Of a stretch of DNA of 23,199 bases, positions 1-8,434 are shown piece by piece. The notes under the pieces are model-generated. The model was not told the origin of the DNA. It was given only the letters and a program-made list of their open reading frames with translations, and did not search any database. Each line of letters starts with the position of its first letter. Positions within the stretch are counted from its first letter, which is position 1. The DNA comes from Sulfurimonas sp. UBA6014. Its GTDB lineage: Bacteria > Campylobacterota > Campylobacteria > Campylobacterales > Sulfurimonadaceae. A program made the translations under genes and the position numbers. The stretch spans positions 37,388 to 60,586 of the forward strand of contig DJAA01000025.1 of the NCBI GenBank assembly GCA_002428085.1, read 5' to 3'.

Positions 1-7
1 CAAATCC

Positions 8-79
8 CGTCATTGCGAGGCACGAAGCAATCCATAAGTTCGTTCATAGATTACTGCGTCGTTCCTCCTCGTAATGACG
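8..79. repeat. Imperfect palindromic interspersed repeat (REP/MITE-like)
   Basis: The outer arms, 13 bases each (8-20 and 67-79), are inverse complements with one G/A difference. The inner flanks (about 21-32 and 49-66) also pair partially, so the whole 72-base unit can fold on itself. The core CGTCATTGCGAGG is of a kind I recall as a dispersed intergenic repeat in many bacterial genomes. It lies just past the 3' end of recG. There is no second copy in this window, so its repeat status rests on recollection and on the symmetry. Confidence 0.6.
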
Positions 80-103
80 CAACCAAGGCTTGGCATGTGG
101 AAA

Positions 104-1948
104 CTAAACAATCTTCAAATCCCTTTTAACACATTGAACTATTTCCACATCCTCTGCCAAATCTACCCATCTAAATGCACTTCCACTTTGATTGACTCCT
201 TTGAGTAAATCGCCGCTTTTTCTATACTTCAAGTCGAGATTTGCAATATCAAAACCGCTAGTGGTGCGTACAAACTCCTCTAATCTCTCGGATGATTTTT
301 GGTTTGTATATAAAAAACAATACCCCTTGAGCCCTGTTCTACTGACTCTTCCTCTGAGTTGATGCAGAGTAGAGAGCCCTAATCTCTCGGCTCCAACAAT
401 CACAACCGTGCTGAGTCTTGGAAGCGATATCCCCACTTCGACAACTGTCGTGGCTATCAAAATATCCCCTTTTTCTCTAAACTCTAACAAAACGTCCTCT
501 TTTTCTTTATCTTTTCCATGGGTCACATACACTCTCTCAAAACGCCCCTCCCAATAGGCACGAGCTTCGCTAATGCTCTGATACTCTAAAACTTCACTCT
601 CCTCCACCAAAGGGTACACAAGAAGCACTTGATTATTTTTATCAACTTCGTTTTTTATGTGTTGGAGTAAATCTTTGAAATCCTTTTTATGAATCACCTT
701 ACTCGTGATATCTTTTTTAAACGGGGTCGTGGTTATGAGGCTCACATCAATGTGCGCTGTTTCTATCATCGCCTGCGTTCTGGGAATCGGCGTGGCAGAA
801 AACTGCAAAAAGTGTGGTTTTTTTTGTGACTCAGCATTGAGTGCTTCGCTTGCACTGCATTTTAGATGCTTATCTGCACTGCTTACAAGTTTTTCTAGCA
901 TATTTCGTTGTGCAGTTCCAAAACGGTGCTGTTCATCAACCATCACAAGCCCTGCAACTGGAAGCTCTCTATAAAGCAAAGCATGGGTGCCTATGATAAA
1001 ATCAAACGCATGCAAATCAACTACTTTGGTTTTACTTGTTACTAAAATACTTTTTGTAAGAGGCAAAAATTTTTGCACCTCTTCAAAAAGCTGGTTTGCC
1101 AAAATGGTTGTCGGTGCTAAAAGAATAGAGCGGTGCGGGAGCATCATGACCGCAGCGGCAAGTATCACCATGGTTTTGCCGCACCCGACATCGCCAACTA
1201 TCATTCGCTTGGCTGCGACATCTTTTGCCAAATCGACTTTTATATCTTCTATGGTTTTATTTTGCTCATCCGTGAGAGCAAACGGCAAAGTCGCTGCCCA
1301 TGGAGCATACTCGCCCCTTACACTGCGCAAAGCTTTGAAGTAGCGTCTTTTGCCTGCAAGCATCTTCATGTAAGAAAAAAGCTCTATGTATTTAAGCGCA
1401 TAAAGCGCCTCTTGGCTCAGTTGTGAACTTTTTAAAACTGTATCATCAGGAAAATGAAGCTTCAAGACTTCTTGAATCACTTCTATTTTTATCCCCTCCT
1501 GTTGCAAATTTTCAACACTCAAATTTTGTGCGACAAAACGTCCCATGACGTCATTTCGTAACGCTGATTTGTACCGAGGGGTAATAAAACCAACATTCGT
1601 CACTTTTTTTGGCATATTCATACTGCACACCCCAGCTTTGCACTCTATTAAGCCATAAAAATAGTCTCTCTCTCCAACGCTAAAGAGATGCATCATGTAA
1701 GGTTTAGGACGAAAAAGAACACCACTCAAAGAATGTCCGAAGTTATGTGCAAAAAAAGTCACTTGAAGAGAATTTGGTGCGCGATAGAGTGACTCAACTG
1801 TGGCATCTATAAGCTGTGGGATGTGGATTTGAAGTTTTGTATGAAGACGAAAATCTTCATACGAATGAGGAATCATGAGAGCAAGCTGCGAATAAGTACT
1901 GATACCTAACTTTTGAAATTTACTCATTTGTTCTTTTGTGAGGCTCAT
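104..1948 (-). CDS. recG: ATP-dependent DNA helicase RecG
   Basis: RecG is a superfamily 2 double-stranded DNA translocase that remodels stalled forks and branched recombination intermediates. The helicase motifs are complete and in order (numbered from an upstream in-frame ATG at 1954): Walker A GDVGCGKT at 254-261, DEQH box at 340-343, SATPIPRT at 386-393, and motif VI QLRGRVSR at 532-539. The N-terminal third is the diverged wedge/OB region, and the protein is shorter than E. coli RecG (about 690 aa), as is usual in this phylum. I prefer the ATG at 1948 (MSLTKEQ, 614 aa): AAAGGA lies six bases before it, whereas the 1954 ATG abuts that AAAGGA with no spacing. It is the last gene of the minus-strand run, 73 bases or more behind the M16 gene. 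Confidence 0.93.
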   Translation of the reverse strand: MSLTKEQMSKFQKLGISTYSQLALMIPHSYEDFRLHTKLQIHIPQLIDATVESLYRAPNSLQVTFFAHNFGHSLSGVLFRPKPYMMHLFSVGERDYFYGLIECKAGVCSMNMPKKVTNVGFITPRYKSALRNDVMGRFVAQNLSVENLQQEGIKIEVIQEVLKLHFPDDTVLKSSQLSQEALYALKYIELFSYMKMLAGKRRYFKALRSVRGEYAPWAATLPFALTDEQNKTIEDIKVDLAKDVAAKRMIVGDVGCGKTMVILAAAVMMLPHRSILLAPTTILANQLFEEVQKFLPLTKSILVTSKTKVVDLHAFDFIIGTHALLYRELPVAGLVMVDEQHRFGTAQRNMLEKLVSSADKHLKCSASEALNAESQKKPHFLQFSATPIPRTQAMIETAHIDVSLITTTPFKKDITSKVIHKKDFKDLLQHIKNEVDKNNQVLLVYPLVEESEVLEYQSISEARAYWEGRFERVYVTHGKDKEKEDVLLEFREKGDILIATTVVEVGISLPRLSTVVIVGAERLGLSTLHQLRGRVSRTGLKGYCFLYTNQKSSERLEEFVRTTSGFDIANLDLKYRKSGDLLKGVNQSGSAFRWVDLAEDVEIVQCVKRDLKIV

Positions 1949-2027
1949 TCTCATTCCTTTGACACAATACTACTCTTTTGTCACCACCTCATCAAAAAAT
2001 ATGGCATTTTGCAATAATTATTTTTGG

Positions 2028-3311
2028 TTATTTATTCACAATTGCATACGTAAGGTCTGTAATCTCCGTGTGCTTGGCTATAAACTCATTTAAATCTTTG
2101 AGTTTTAGTTTTTCTATCATGGCTAACTCTTTGGCAGAATATCCAAGTTCTTGCCCTTTATAATACTCGATAAAAGTGCGGTTGAGTTTTTGGCTCATTG
2201 TCTCAACTCGCAAAGGCTCACTCCCTAGTAAGAACTTTTTACTTTGTTCGAGCTCTTCTTTTGTGACACCGTTTTTTACAAACTCTTTTATAACTCCATT
2301 GACGGTCTCTTGTGCTTCATGAAGCGATTCAAGTTTTGTCTGCAAATAACCGCTAAAATAACTGCTTGACTTGTTGATGTGAATGTTGGCATACGCTGAA
2401 TACGCCAAGCCTCGTTTGACTCGAACCTCTTCCATGAGGCGTGAACCAAAACCACCTGCACCAAGGATAAATGCAGCAACTCTTGCTTTGTAATACTCTT
2501 TTGAATCAAACGGCAGTTCATAAGGCGAGCCAAAATATACATACGCCTGTTGCGTCTCTTTTTGAATGATGGACTCTTGAGAAGTTTTGCTCACATCATA
2601 ATGCGAAACCTCTTGCGACTCACCCTGAGGCATCGCTTCTATGATTTGTTTTATCTTTATTTTTGCCTCTTGAAGGTCTATGTCTCCTCCCAAAACTACG
2701 ATGAGTCTGGAGCTCACGAGATTATTTTTGAGGAAACTTTGCACATCTACGAGCTCTATACTTTTGACACTCTCAACACTTCCTCCAGAAGGATTTGCCA
2801 AAACAGTTCCTTGAAAAAGAAGCGCTTTGAGCTCATTGGATGCGACATAATCATAGTCATTTTCTTTGCGACTTAAAGAACCGATAGTTGTTGTTTTGAC
2901 ATTATTTAATGCCTCTTCACTCAAGTTTGGGTCTTGAAGCAAATCGCTAAAATACTTCACTCCTGTGTCAAACTCCTCTTTCAAAGAACCAACCTCGATG
3001 ACAAAAGTCTCAGTCCCTACCGAGGCTGAAATATGAATAGCCTTCGCCTCAAGAGCCTCTGCAAAAGCGTTACTTCCAAGTGTTTTTGTCCCCTCACCCA
3101 TCAGCTTAGCGCTGAGTTTGGCAAGTCCTGCCTTTGTCGTATCGGTGATGCTACCGCTGTTTGTAAAAGTAAACTGCATCGTAACAAGAGGAAGCCTCGT
3201 GTCGCTCTCAAAAATCACAGGTATTTTTAAACCATTCGTCTCGATATATTCTATAGTTGCTGCCATTATTATTTGTCCTAAAATGAGTAGTGTAAAAAGT
3301 ATTTTTATCAT
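2028..3311 (-). CDS. M16-family peptidase homologue lacking the zinc motif (secreted)
   Basis: This is a 427-aa protein with an N-terminal signal peptide (hydrophobic 1-17), so it is probably periplasmic. It has the two-lobed M16/insulinase-like pattern. The first lobe contains GLAKLSAKLMGEGT (62-75), which lines up with the family motif GLAHFLEHMLFKGT, but H, E and H are replaced by K65, A68 and K69, so zinc cannot bind in the usual way. The second lobe keeps the conserved RGLAYSAYA stretch (R300, Y304), which in M16 enzymes belongs to the substrate-binding subunit. M16B enzymes often work as a catalytic plus a non-catalytic subunit, so this may be the non-catalytic partner of a peptidase elsewhere, or a chaperone-like binder. 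The start overlaps the mqnC stop by one base (TAATG), suggesting coupled translation. Confidence 0.85.
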   Translation of the reverse strand: MIKILFTLLILGQIIMAATIEYIETNGLKIPVIFESDTRLPLVTMQFTFTNSGSITDTTKAGLAKLSAKLMGEGTKTLGSNAFAEALEAKAIHISASVGTETFVIEVGSLKEEFDTGVKYFSDLLQDPNLSEEALNNVKTTTIGSLSRKENDYDYVASNELKALLFQGTVLANPSGGSVESVKSIELVDVQSFLKNNLVSSRLIVVLGGDIDLQEAKIKIKQIIEAMPQGESQEVSHYDVSKTSQESIIQKETQQAYVYFGSPYELPFDSKEYYKARVAAFILGAGGFGSRLMEEVRVKRGLAYSAYANIHINKSSSYFSGYLQTKLESLHEAQETVNGVIKEFVKNGVTKEELEQSKKFLLGSEPLRVETMSQKLNRTFIEYYKGQELGYSAKELAMIEKLKLKDLNEFIAKHTEITDLTYAIVNK

Positions 3312-4360
3312 TATGCAAATCTCTGCAAAGTCTCGTATGCCGTATTTCTCACTGCAGGAATCTCCCCTATGTCACTAATGAGGCGCACCATCTCTTCTTG
3401 AGCCATAGAATATGCCGCACCTGCACTGCTAACGACATTTTCTTCCATCATGGTCGAGCCCAAATCATTGGCTCCAAAACGCAGAGCCATCTGACCAATA
3501 TAAGGACCTTGCGTCACCCATGAGCTTTGAATATTTGGAACATTATCAAGATAAAGACGAGCGACTGCAAGAAGTCTAAGATAACGATTAGAAGAGGGTT
3601 TTTCCATCTCAGGAATCAGTCGCAAAAGCTCAGTATTTTTCCCTTGAAAACTCCACATGATAAAGGCTCGAAAACCGCCCGTTTCATCTTGAAGTCTTCG
3701 TATCATGTCAAAATGCTCTATTATGTCCTCATCACGCTCAACCGTCCCATACATCATGGTTGCTGTTGATTTGATCCCTAGTTTATGCGCTTTTCTATGG
3801 ATATCAACCCAAACTTCCGAGTCGATTTTTTTGGGTGCAATGATATCTCGCACTGTGTCGCTAAGTATCTCAGCCCCCGCGCCAGGTATTGAAGCCAACC
3901 CTTTTGCTTTAAGACGAACCAAAACCTCCTCAACACTGATACGCGAAATTTTAGCGATAAAATCTATCTCAATAGAGGAGAAACCATGAATGGTAATCTG
4001 TGGGTATTTCATGTGAATGTGCTCCACTAAATCCTCATACCACTCGATTTTTAGTTTAGGATGAACGCCACCTTGAAAAAGTATTTGCGTTCCGCCGATT
4101 GTTAAAAGTTCTTCTATTTTAGCGTCAATTTCTTCATACGTGAGCACATACGCATCTGCATCTTTTTCATGTCTATAAAATGCACAAAATTTACAATCAA
4201 CCCAACAGATATTTGTATAGTTGATATTTCTATCTACCACAAAAGTTGTGATACCATCGGGATGAAGCTCTTTTTTGCGTGCACTTGCCATTTTTCCCAA
4301 CTCTTTTAAATCACCATTTTTGATCAAATCAAGTGCTTCTTCTTTTGTTAATCTTTTCAT
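3311..4360 (-). CDS. mqnC: Cyclic dehypoxanthinyl futalosine synthase MqnC (radical SAM)
   Basis: MqnC catalyses the radical cyclisation of dehypoxanthinyl futalosine in the futalosine route to menaquinone, the route used by Campylobacterota. The radical-SAM cluster motif CWVDCKFC (CxxxCxxC) falls at C52, C56 and C59 from the chosen start. It is followed by GGTQILFQGGVHP (about 89-101) and SIPGAGAEIL (about 157-166). The last fits MqnC rather than MqnE, whose corresponding motif I recall as MPGGGAEVF. An in-frame ATG at 4384 lies inside the preceding cytochrome gene. I prefer 4360 (MKRLTKEEALDL) because it starts seven bases after that gene's stop, has GGATGGAAG upstream, and matches the family's usual N-terminus. 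The neighbour is a multiheme cytochrome, so both concern respiratory electron transfer. Confidence 0.9.
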   Translation of the reverse strand: MKRLTKEEALDLIKNGDLKELGKMASARKKELHPDGITTFVVDRNINYTNICWVDCKFCAFYRHEKDADAYVLTYEEIDAKIEELLTIGGTQILFQGGVHPKLKIEWYEDLVEHIHMKYPQITIHGFSSIEIDFIAKISRISVEEVLVRLKAKGLASIPGAGAEILSDTVRDIIAPKKIDSEVWVDIHRKAHKLGIKSTATMMYGTVERDEDIIEHFDMIRRLQDETGGFRAFIMWSFQGKNTELLRLIPEMEKPSSNRYLRLLAVARLYLDNVPNIQSSWVTQGPYIGQMALRFGANDLGSTMMEENVVSSAGAAYSMAQEEMVRLISDIGEIPAVRNTAYETLQRFA

Positions 4361-4367
4361 AATAAAG

Positions 4368-6632
4368 CTACTTCCATCCTTCATTTTTAGGGTTTATAGG
4401 TCTTTTTTTGATAAATTTCATATAAATTCCCAACATTATAAGCATCCCAACAAAAATTGCACCTAGGACTTGAAACCAAGCACTTAAATTTAAAGATTTT
4501 TTTACAATCGACTGGTGCGTAGCATTGTCAATGTTTATCTCTGCCATCTGCGCCATATGGGTCATAGCAGAGAGTGCTAAAGAAGCATTTGGCAACTCCT
4601 GATGGCAAGACAAACAGACGCCGCTTCTCTCAAGCTTGTCTCTTTGGTCTTTGCTGAGAGGTCCTGAGAGTTTAAAATGCGTTCCAACAGTTTGCATCTG
4701 TGTCCCATTTTCATCTAAGAACTGAGAATAATCCTCTCTAAGCCCGCCAATGCCCATCCCCATAGCTTTCTTACTTGTATGGCACGACTCACAACTGCGT
4801 GACTCTTTTGAAATGGTATGCGGCTGCACAGGAGACATGTCAATCGCATTTTGCCCCTTGGCTCCTGCACCCTCGACATGAGGGATTTTATAGATATGGT
4901 TTTTTAGAAGTGTTGTCCCCTCTTTACCAACAACCGTTATAACCGTCTGAAATCCTGCAATGGTTGGACTCACACGACCCTCACCATTTTGAGAAAGTGG
5001 TAGCTCTTCCCATCGGATAAAGCTTTGTGACTCACTCACTTGACCATCGGCTAAATAGTGTTTCAAATCTTTCTTATCGCCCGATTTTAAATAATCGGGA
5101 TTTTGTTTTCCTTGTGAATAGTCAATCTTTACTTGGGAGCCATAATGCTGAGGCGCCCATGAAGTATGGCATGTGTAACACTCCAATTTATCGTTATGCG
5201 CACGAATACTATCCATCGCTACTAGAGCAACTTTAGAGAGTTTTTTGTTCTCTTTGAGTTTTTTAAGAGGGGTGAGTTTTACATCTTTTCCACTGGCTAG
5301 ATGCATCATGATCTCTTCACCCTCTTTTACCGCATGGATAAGTGGATTGCCTCTTGCAGTGATAAGGTAACCATCTTTTGGCTCATTGACACTGCCAGTT
5401 TTGAGGTACTCCGCCATAGTTTTCATCGTCCCTCTAGGTTTGCCCATAGCGGCCGAGGTGTTAAACTCATCACTATATCCAAGCGGCAATTCCCAAGGAT
5501 ACGACTTTGTCGTCCCATGACAGTCTTGACACTCTACTTCCACCGCCGCTAAATTTGCACCACTTAAAAAACCATCCCCATGTAAATCGTTTGACGTGTG
5601 GCAATCTTGACAAAGCATCCCTTTTTTAAAATGGATATCCTCTTTCATATGCATATAGTGTTTGGAGTGAAGTTTTTGCTGTTCGTTCCCTTCATCATCA
5701 AAAGGTCCCTTAGAATCGCTCTCCATAAGCCCTTGATAAGAGAGACCAATCCCATCTCCGCGATTATGGCATGCAGCGCATGTCTCAACAGGAACTCCTG
5801 AATAGGTACCATTATGGAGTTGAACTTTGGCATCACGAGAGGATTGGATAGAGTGGACTCGGAGATGTCCTTTTTCTTGCTTAATACTCTTATCACTCCC
5901 CTCATAATACCCCTCACTTGAATAAGGAATATGGCATGCAGCACACCCAGATCCTCTATAATCCCCACGCTCCTCTTTGCCTTTTGAACCTGTGTGAGAG
6001 CGAAGATGCTCTTGACGAAGATAAGTGTATACTGCCAAAGAGGGATCTTTTTCAACCTCATCGGCAGTTGGCGCCGTTGGAAGTTCTTTCATCTCTTTTG
6101 GAAATGCTTGAGGCTCCATGAGGGAAAGTTTATTCATATACTCTTTATATTTTTGCGTTCCAAGTCTTGTATGTGGGTCTTGTGGATTTTTTGTAGGGTA
6201 ATTTCCCACATCATGGTTGTATCCGTTTTTGCCCCCAAAACTCCAAAGTGCTCCTTGAATTTTGCCACTCTTTGTCATCATGAGAGAATTCATTTGCGCG
6301 TTTACTTGTTCTGGGTGACACATACCGCAAGTATTTTGATTTACCCAAGCGCTTCCTGGTGCAGGATAAAACTCTTTAGGACCTTTGTTACTCTTAAAAT
6401 ATTCCACAGTTCCCTTATGCGCTTTTTTTGTACTTTTACCAGTTGGATTTCCGCCATGACACACGATACAATCATTGCCTGCATGTCCTGCTTTATCTGC
6501 TACTTCAAGGATGGCTTTCGTCATGCCAGAGGACTCTTCTCTTATATGCTCTATCCCTTTGTGGCAAACGATACACTCATTTGCAGCAAATACAAAAGTG
6601 CTCAGCAGTAAAAAAAGGAGTGAGATTTTCAT
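4368..6632 (-). CDS. Decaheme c-type cytochrome with C-terminal membrane anchor
   Basis: This 754-aa protein has a signal peptide (about 1-17) and ten CxxCH heme-binding motifs at 20, 55, 102, 230, 285, 341, 368, 485, 614 and 673. Every cysteine I see belongs to one of these; there is no CX15CH motif of the MccA sulfite-reductase type. One hydrophobic segment (about 719-740) followed by a basic tail (KKRPINPKNEGWK) should anchor it in the inner membrane with the hemes in the periplasm. The spacing between hemes is long (up to about 128 residues), so it is not a simple wire-type cytochrome and could be an oxidoreductase. Substrate is unknown; a nitrogen- or sulfur-compound reductase or quinol-linked electron carrier are guesses. 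Its ATG overlaps the nusB stop (ATGA, 6629-6632), and mqnC follows directly. Confidence 0.9.
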   Translation of the reverse strand: MKISLLFLLLSTFVFAANECIVCHKGIEHIREESSGMTKAILEVADKAGHAGNDCIVCHGGNPTGKSTKKAHKGTVEYFKSNKGPKEFYPAPGSAWVNQNTCGMCHPEQVNAQMNSLMMTKSGKIQGALWSFGGKNGYNHDVGNYPTKNPQDPHTRLGTQKYKEYMNKLSLMEPQAFPKEMKELPTAPTADEVEKDPSLAVYTYLRQEHLRSHTGSKGKEERGDYRGSGCAACHIPYSSEGYYEGSDKSIKQEKGHLRVHSIQSSRDAKVQLHNGTYSGVPVETCAACHNRGDGIGLSYQGLMESDSKGPFDDEGNEQQKLHSKHYMHMKEDIHFKKGMLCQDCHTSNDLHGDGFLSGANLAAVEVECQDCHGTTKSYPWELPLGYSDEFNTSAAMGKPRGTMKTMAEYLKTGSVNEPKDGYLITARGNPLIHAVKEGEEIMMHLASGKDVKLTPLKKLKENKKLSKVALVAMDSIRAHNDKLECYTCHTSWAPQHYGSQVKIDYSQGKQNPDYLKSGDKKDLKHYLADGQVSESQSFIRWEELPLSQNGEGRVSPTIAGFQTVITVVGKEGTTLLKNHIYKIPHVEGAGAKGQNAIDMSPVQPHTISKESRSCESCHTSKKAMGMGIGGLREDYSQFLDENGTQMQTVGTHFKLSGPLSKDQRDKLERSGVCLSCHQELPNASLALSAMTHMAQMAEINIDNATHQSIVKKSLNLSAWFQVLGAIFVGMLIMLGIYMKFIKKRPINPKNEGWK

Positions 6633-7042
6633 TTTGTTGTTGTAGAAATATCTTTGGAGATTGCGTCAAGCACGCCATTGATAAATTTAGGAGACTGCTC
6701 ACTTGCAAATGCTTTGGTAATCTCAACTGCTTCATTGATAACAACAGCAGAATCAAGCTCGCCAAAGAGTATCTCATAGGCAGCAAGTCTTAGCGTCGCT
6801 CGCTCTATGGCACCAAGTCTTTCAAAATCCCACTCTTTTAAGTGTGTGACAATTGCCTTGTCACACGCTTCAAGATTCTCCATGACTCCTGCAAAAAGGG
6901 CAAGAGCAAAATCTCTTTGTTTGTTGCGAATTTTTTTCTCTTCCAAAATCTCATCCGTATGCGCAGCGATGTTTGCATTGCCCAAGTCATACGCATACAA
7001 AAGACTCACAACTGCCATTCTGGCATGATGACGTGTTGCCAA
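6629..7042 (-). CDS. nusB: Transcription antitermination protein NusB
   Basis: NusB is a small all-helical RNA-binding protein that, with NusE (S10), binds boxA in rRNA operons and prevents premature termination. The 137-aa product is full length and begins ATRHHARMAVVSLLYAYD, the conserved NusB N-terminus. The start codon is TTG: AGGGG lies six bases upstream, inside the end of ribH, and the first in-frame ATG would remove the conserved RHH region. It starts one base after the ribH stop, and its own stop overlaps the start of the decaheme cytochrome gene. The kdsA-ribH-nusB order is, as I recall, shared with Campylobacter. Confidence 0.95.
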   Translation of the reverse strand: MATRHHARMAVVSLLYAYDLGNANIAAHTDEILEEKKIRNKQRDFALALFAGVMENLEACDKAIVTHLKEWDFERLGAIERATLRLAAYEILFGELDSAVVINEAVEITKAFASEQSPKFINGVLDAISKDISTTTK

Positions 7043-7043
7043 A

Positions 7044-7514
7044 TTATGCCCCTATCGCTTCGTAGAGGTCAAGCATCTCTATGACGACCGTCATCGCTTC
7101 AAACCCTTTATTGCCAGCTTTTGTCCCTGCTCGCTCTATGGACTGTTCAATATTGTCCGTTGTCAAAAGACCAAAAGAGACAGGTTTTTGATACTTCAAA
7201 CTCATCATCGCTATCCCTTTTGTAGCCTCCGCCGAGACATAATCAAAATGCGGTGTCGCCCCGCGGATAACGGCTCCAAGCGCACAAACAGCGTCATATT
7301 TGCCACTTGCTAAAAGCTTGTCAATCACCATAGGAAGCTCAAAAGCACCAGGGACTAAAACATGCGTCAAATCATTCTCTTCTCCGCCATGACGAGAAAA
7401 AGCATCTTTTGCACCCTCAACCAATCTATCTACAATAAAATGGTTCCATCTTGTACTCACTATTGCGATTTTTTTGCCGTTTATAACTTTTAACTTGCCT
7501 TCAACTAAGTTCAT
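7044..7514 (-). CDS. ribH: 6,7-dimethyl-8-ribityllumazine synthase (riboflavin synthase beta chain)
   Basis: RibH condenses 5-amino-6-ribitylaminouracil with 3,4-dihydroxy-2-butanone 4-phosphate, the penultimate step of riboflavin synthesis, as a cytosolic oligomer. The 156 residues are full length. Visible motifs are the substrate-binding RWNHFIVDRL (22-31), VPGAFELPM (54-62), and GAVIRGATPHFDYV (80-93), which carries the catalytic His89. GLLTTDNIEQSIERAG (115-130) is also typical. A strong AGGAGA precedes the ATG by about six bases. It lies 91 bases downstream of kdsA, separated by a large perfect inverted repeat, and one base upstream of nusB. No FMN-riboswitch-like structure was noticed upstream. 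Confidence 0.96.
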   Translation of the reverse strand: MNLVEGKLKVINGKKIAIVSTRWNHFIVDRLVEGAKDAFSRHGGEENDLTHVLVPGAFELPMVIDKLLASGKYDAVCALGAVIRGATPHFDYVSAEATKGIAMMSLKYQKPVSFGLLTTDNIEQSIERAGTKAGNKGFEAMTVVIEMLDLYEAIGA

Positions 7515-7541
7515 TATAACTCTCCTGTATCTTTATTATTC

Positions 7542-7598
7542 TTGGATGTGTGGCTTTAGCCTCACAAAAAATAAGTGAGGCTAAAGCCACACATCCAA
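7542..7598. repeat. Perfect 24-bp inverted repeat (kdsA-ribH spacer)
   Basis: Arms 7542-7565 and 7575-7598 are exact reverse complements, separated by a nine-base A-rich loop. They contain the self-complementary core GGCTTTAGCC/GGCTAAAGCC, a pattern I associate with REP/BIME-type elements. It fills most of the 91-base spacer between kdsA and ribH on their transcript. No T-run follows on the minus strand (GAATAATAAAG), so it does not look like an intrinsic terminator. It could still stabilise the kdsA 3' end or attenuate transcription into ribH. Confidence 0.8.
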
Positions 7599-7605
7599 AT
7601 TATTT

Positions 7606-8397
7606 TTATATAGCTTGTATTTTCTTTATTTTTGCTACCAAAGCCTCAAGCTGCTCTAATCTTATCATATTTGGACCATCACTCAGTGCGATGCTTGGGT
7701 CAAAGTGCGTCTCAAAAAAGAAACCGTCCACTCCCACAGCCGCAGCAGCACTTGCGAGGTAAGGCACCATTGAGCTGTCACCGCCTGTTTTGCCGCCAAG
7801 TGAGCCAGGCATTTGAACAGAGTGCGTTGCATCAAAAATCGTCGGTGCGAACTCTCGCATGATGACTAAAGAACGCATGTCGACGACAATATTTCCATAG
7901 CCAAAAGATGAACCGCGCTCGCATAAAAAGACGCCGTGTTTTTTGGAGTTTTCGTACGTCACCTCGTTGCATCCACGAGTTTGAAGCACTTTTGCTACCG
8001 AGTATTTCATGTCAGGCGGGTTGATAAACTGCCCTTTTTTGATGTTAACCTCTTTGGTAGTTTTGGCACAGGCGACAAGCAAATCTGTTTGGCGGCATAA
8101 AAACGCAGGCACTTGCAGCATGTCAACAACCTCAGCCACACTTGGAACTTGATACGATTCGTGGACATCCGTCACCACTTTGTAACCAAAATCATTTTTT
8201 ACTTTTTCTAAAATTCTGAGTCCCTCTTCTAAACCAAGTCCGCGAAAACTATCAAGTGATGTTCTGTTTGCTTTGTCAAAACTAGACTTAAAATAAAAAT
8301 CAATACTCGGGTCATTTTGGTAAATTTCTAAGGATTTAGCGATTTTAAAAATATTTTCTTCACTCTCAATCACACAAGGACCGGCTAATAATGTCAT
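7606..8397 (-). CDS. kdsA: 3-deoxy-D-manno-octulosonate 8-phosphate synthase KdsA
   Basis: KdsA condenses phosphoenolpyruvate with arabinose 5-phosphate to Kdo-8-P, the first committed step of Kdo for LPS. The 263-aa product has AGPCVIESE (5-13), KSSFDKANRTS (37-47), DVHE (77-80), CRQTDLL (101-107), KGQF (121-124) and CERGSSFGYGN (159-169). Cys8, His192, Glu229 and Asp240 match the four metal ligands known from the metal-dependent class (Aquifex Cys11 type) rather than the E. coli class, which has Asn at the first position. It is the first gene of the minus-strand operon, with an extended -10 box about 40 bases upstream and AAGG eight bases before the ATG. Confidence 0.96.
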   Translation of the reverse strand: MTLLAGPCVIESEENIFKIAKSLEIYQNDPSIDFYFKSSFDKANRTSLDSFRGLGLEEGLRILEKVKNDFGYKVVTDVHESYQVPSVAEVVDMLQVPAFLCRQTDLLVACAKTTKEVNIKKGQFINPPDMKYSVAKVLQTRGCNEVTYENSKKHGVFLCERGSSFGYGNIVVDMRSLVIMREFAPTIFDATHSVQMPGSLGGKTGGDSSMVPYLASAAAAVGVDGFFFETHFDPSIALSDGPNMIRLEQLEALVAKIKKIQAI

Positions 8398-8434
8398 AAA
8401 TGTACCTTTTCAGTAGGGTTCAAAATAGAAATAA

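Noticed and set aside
83..93. CCAAGGCTTGG palindrome near the recG 3' end as a terminator
   Set aside because: It has a one-base centre, so it cannot form a normal hairpin, and has no T-run.
5645..6061. Minus-strand alternative frame of 138 codons inside the decaheme gene
   Set aside because: It is an out-of-frame shadow on the same strand, with no start signal and no recognisable motif.
5994..6611. Long plus-strand open frame (205 codons) inside the decaheme cytochrome gene
   Set aside because: It is antisense to a gene with ten heme motifs; its translation is Cys/His/Phe-rich as expected for a shadow of that gene, with no family pattern.
4368..6632. MccA-type sulfite reductase identity for the decaheme protein
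   Set aside because: The special CX15CH heme motif is absent; all cysteines lie in ordinary CxxCH motifs.
7515..7605. FMN riboswitch upstream of ribH
   Set aside because: The spacer is almost entirely one perfect hairpin plus the ribosome-binding site; the multi-helix RFN pattern is not present.
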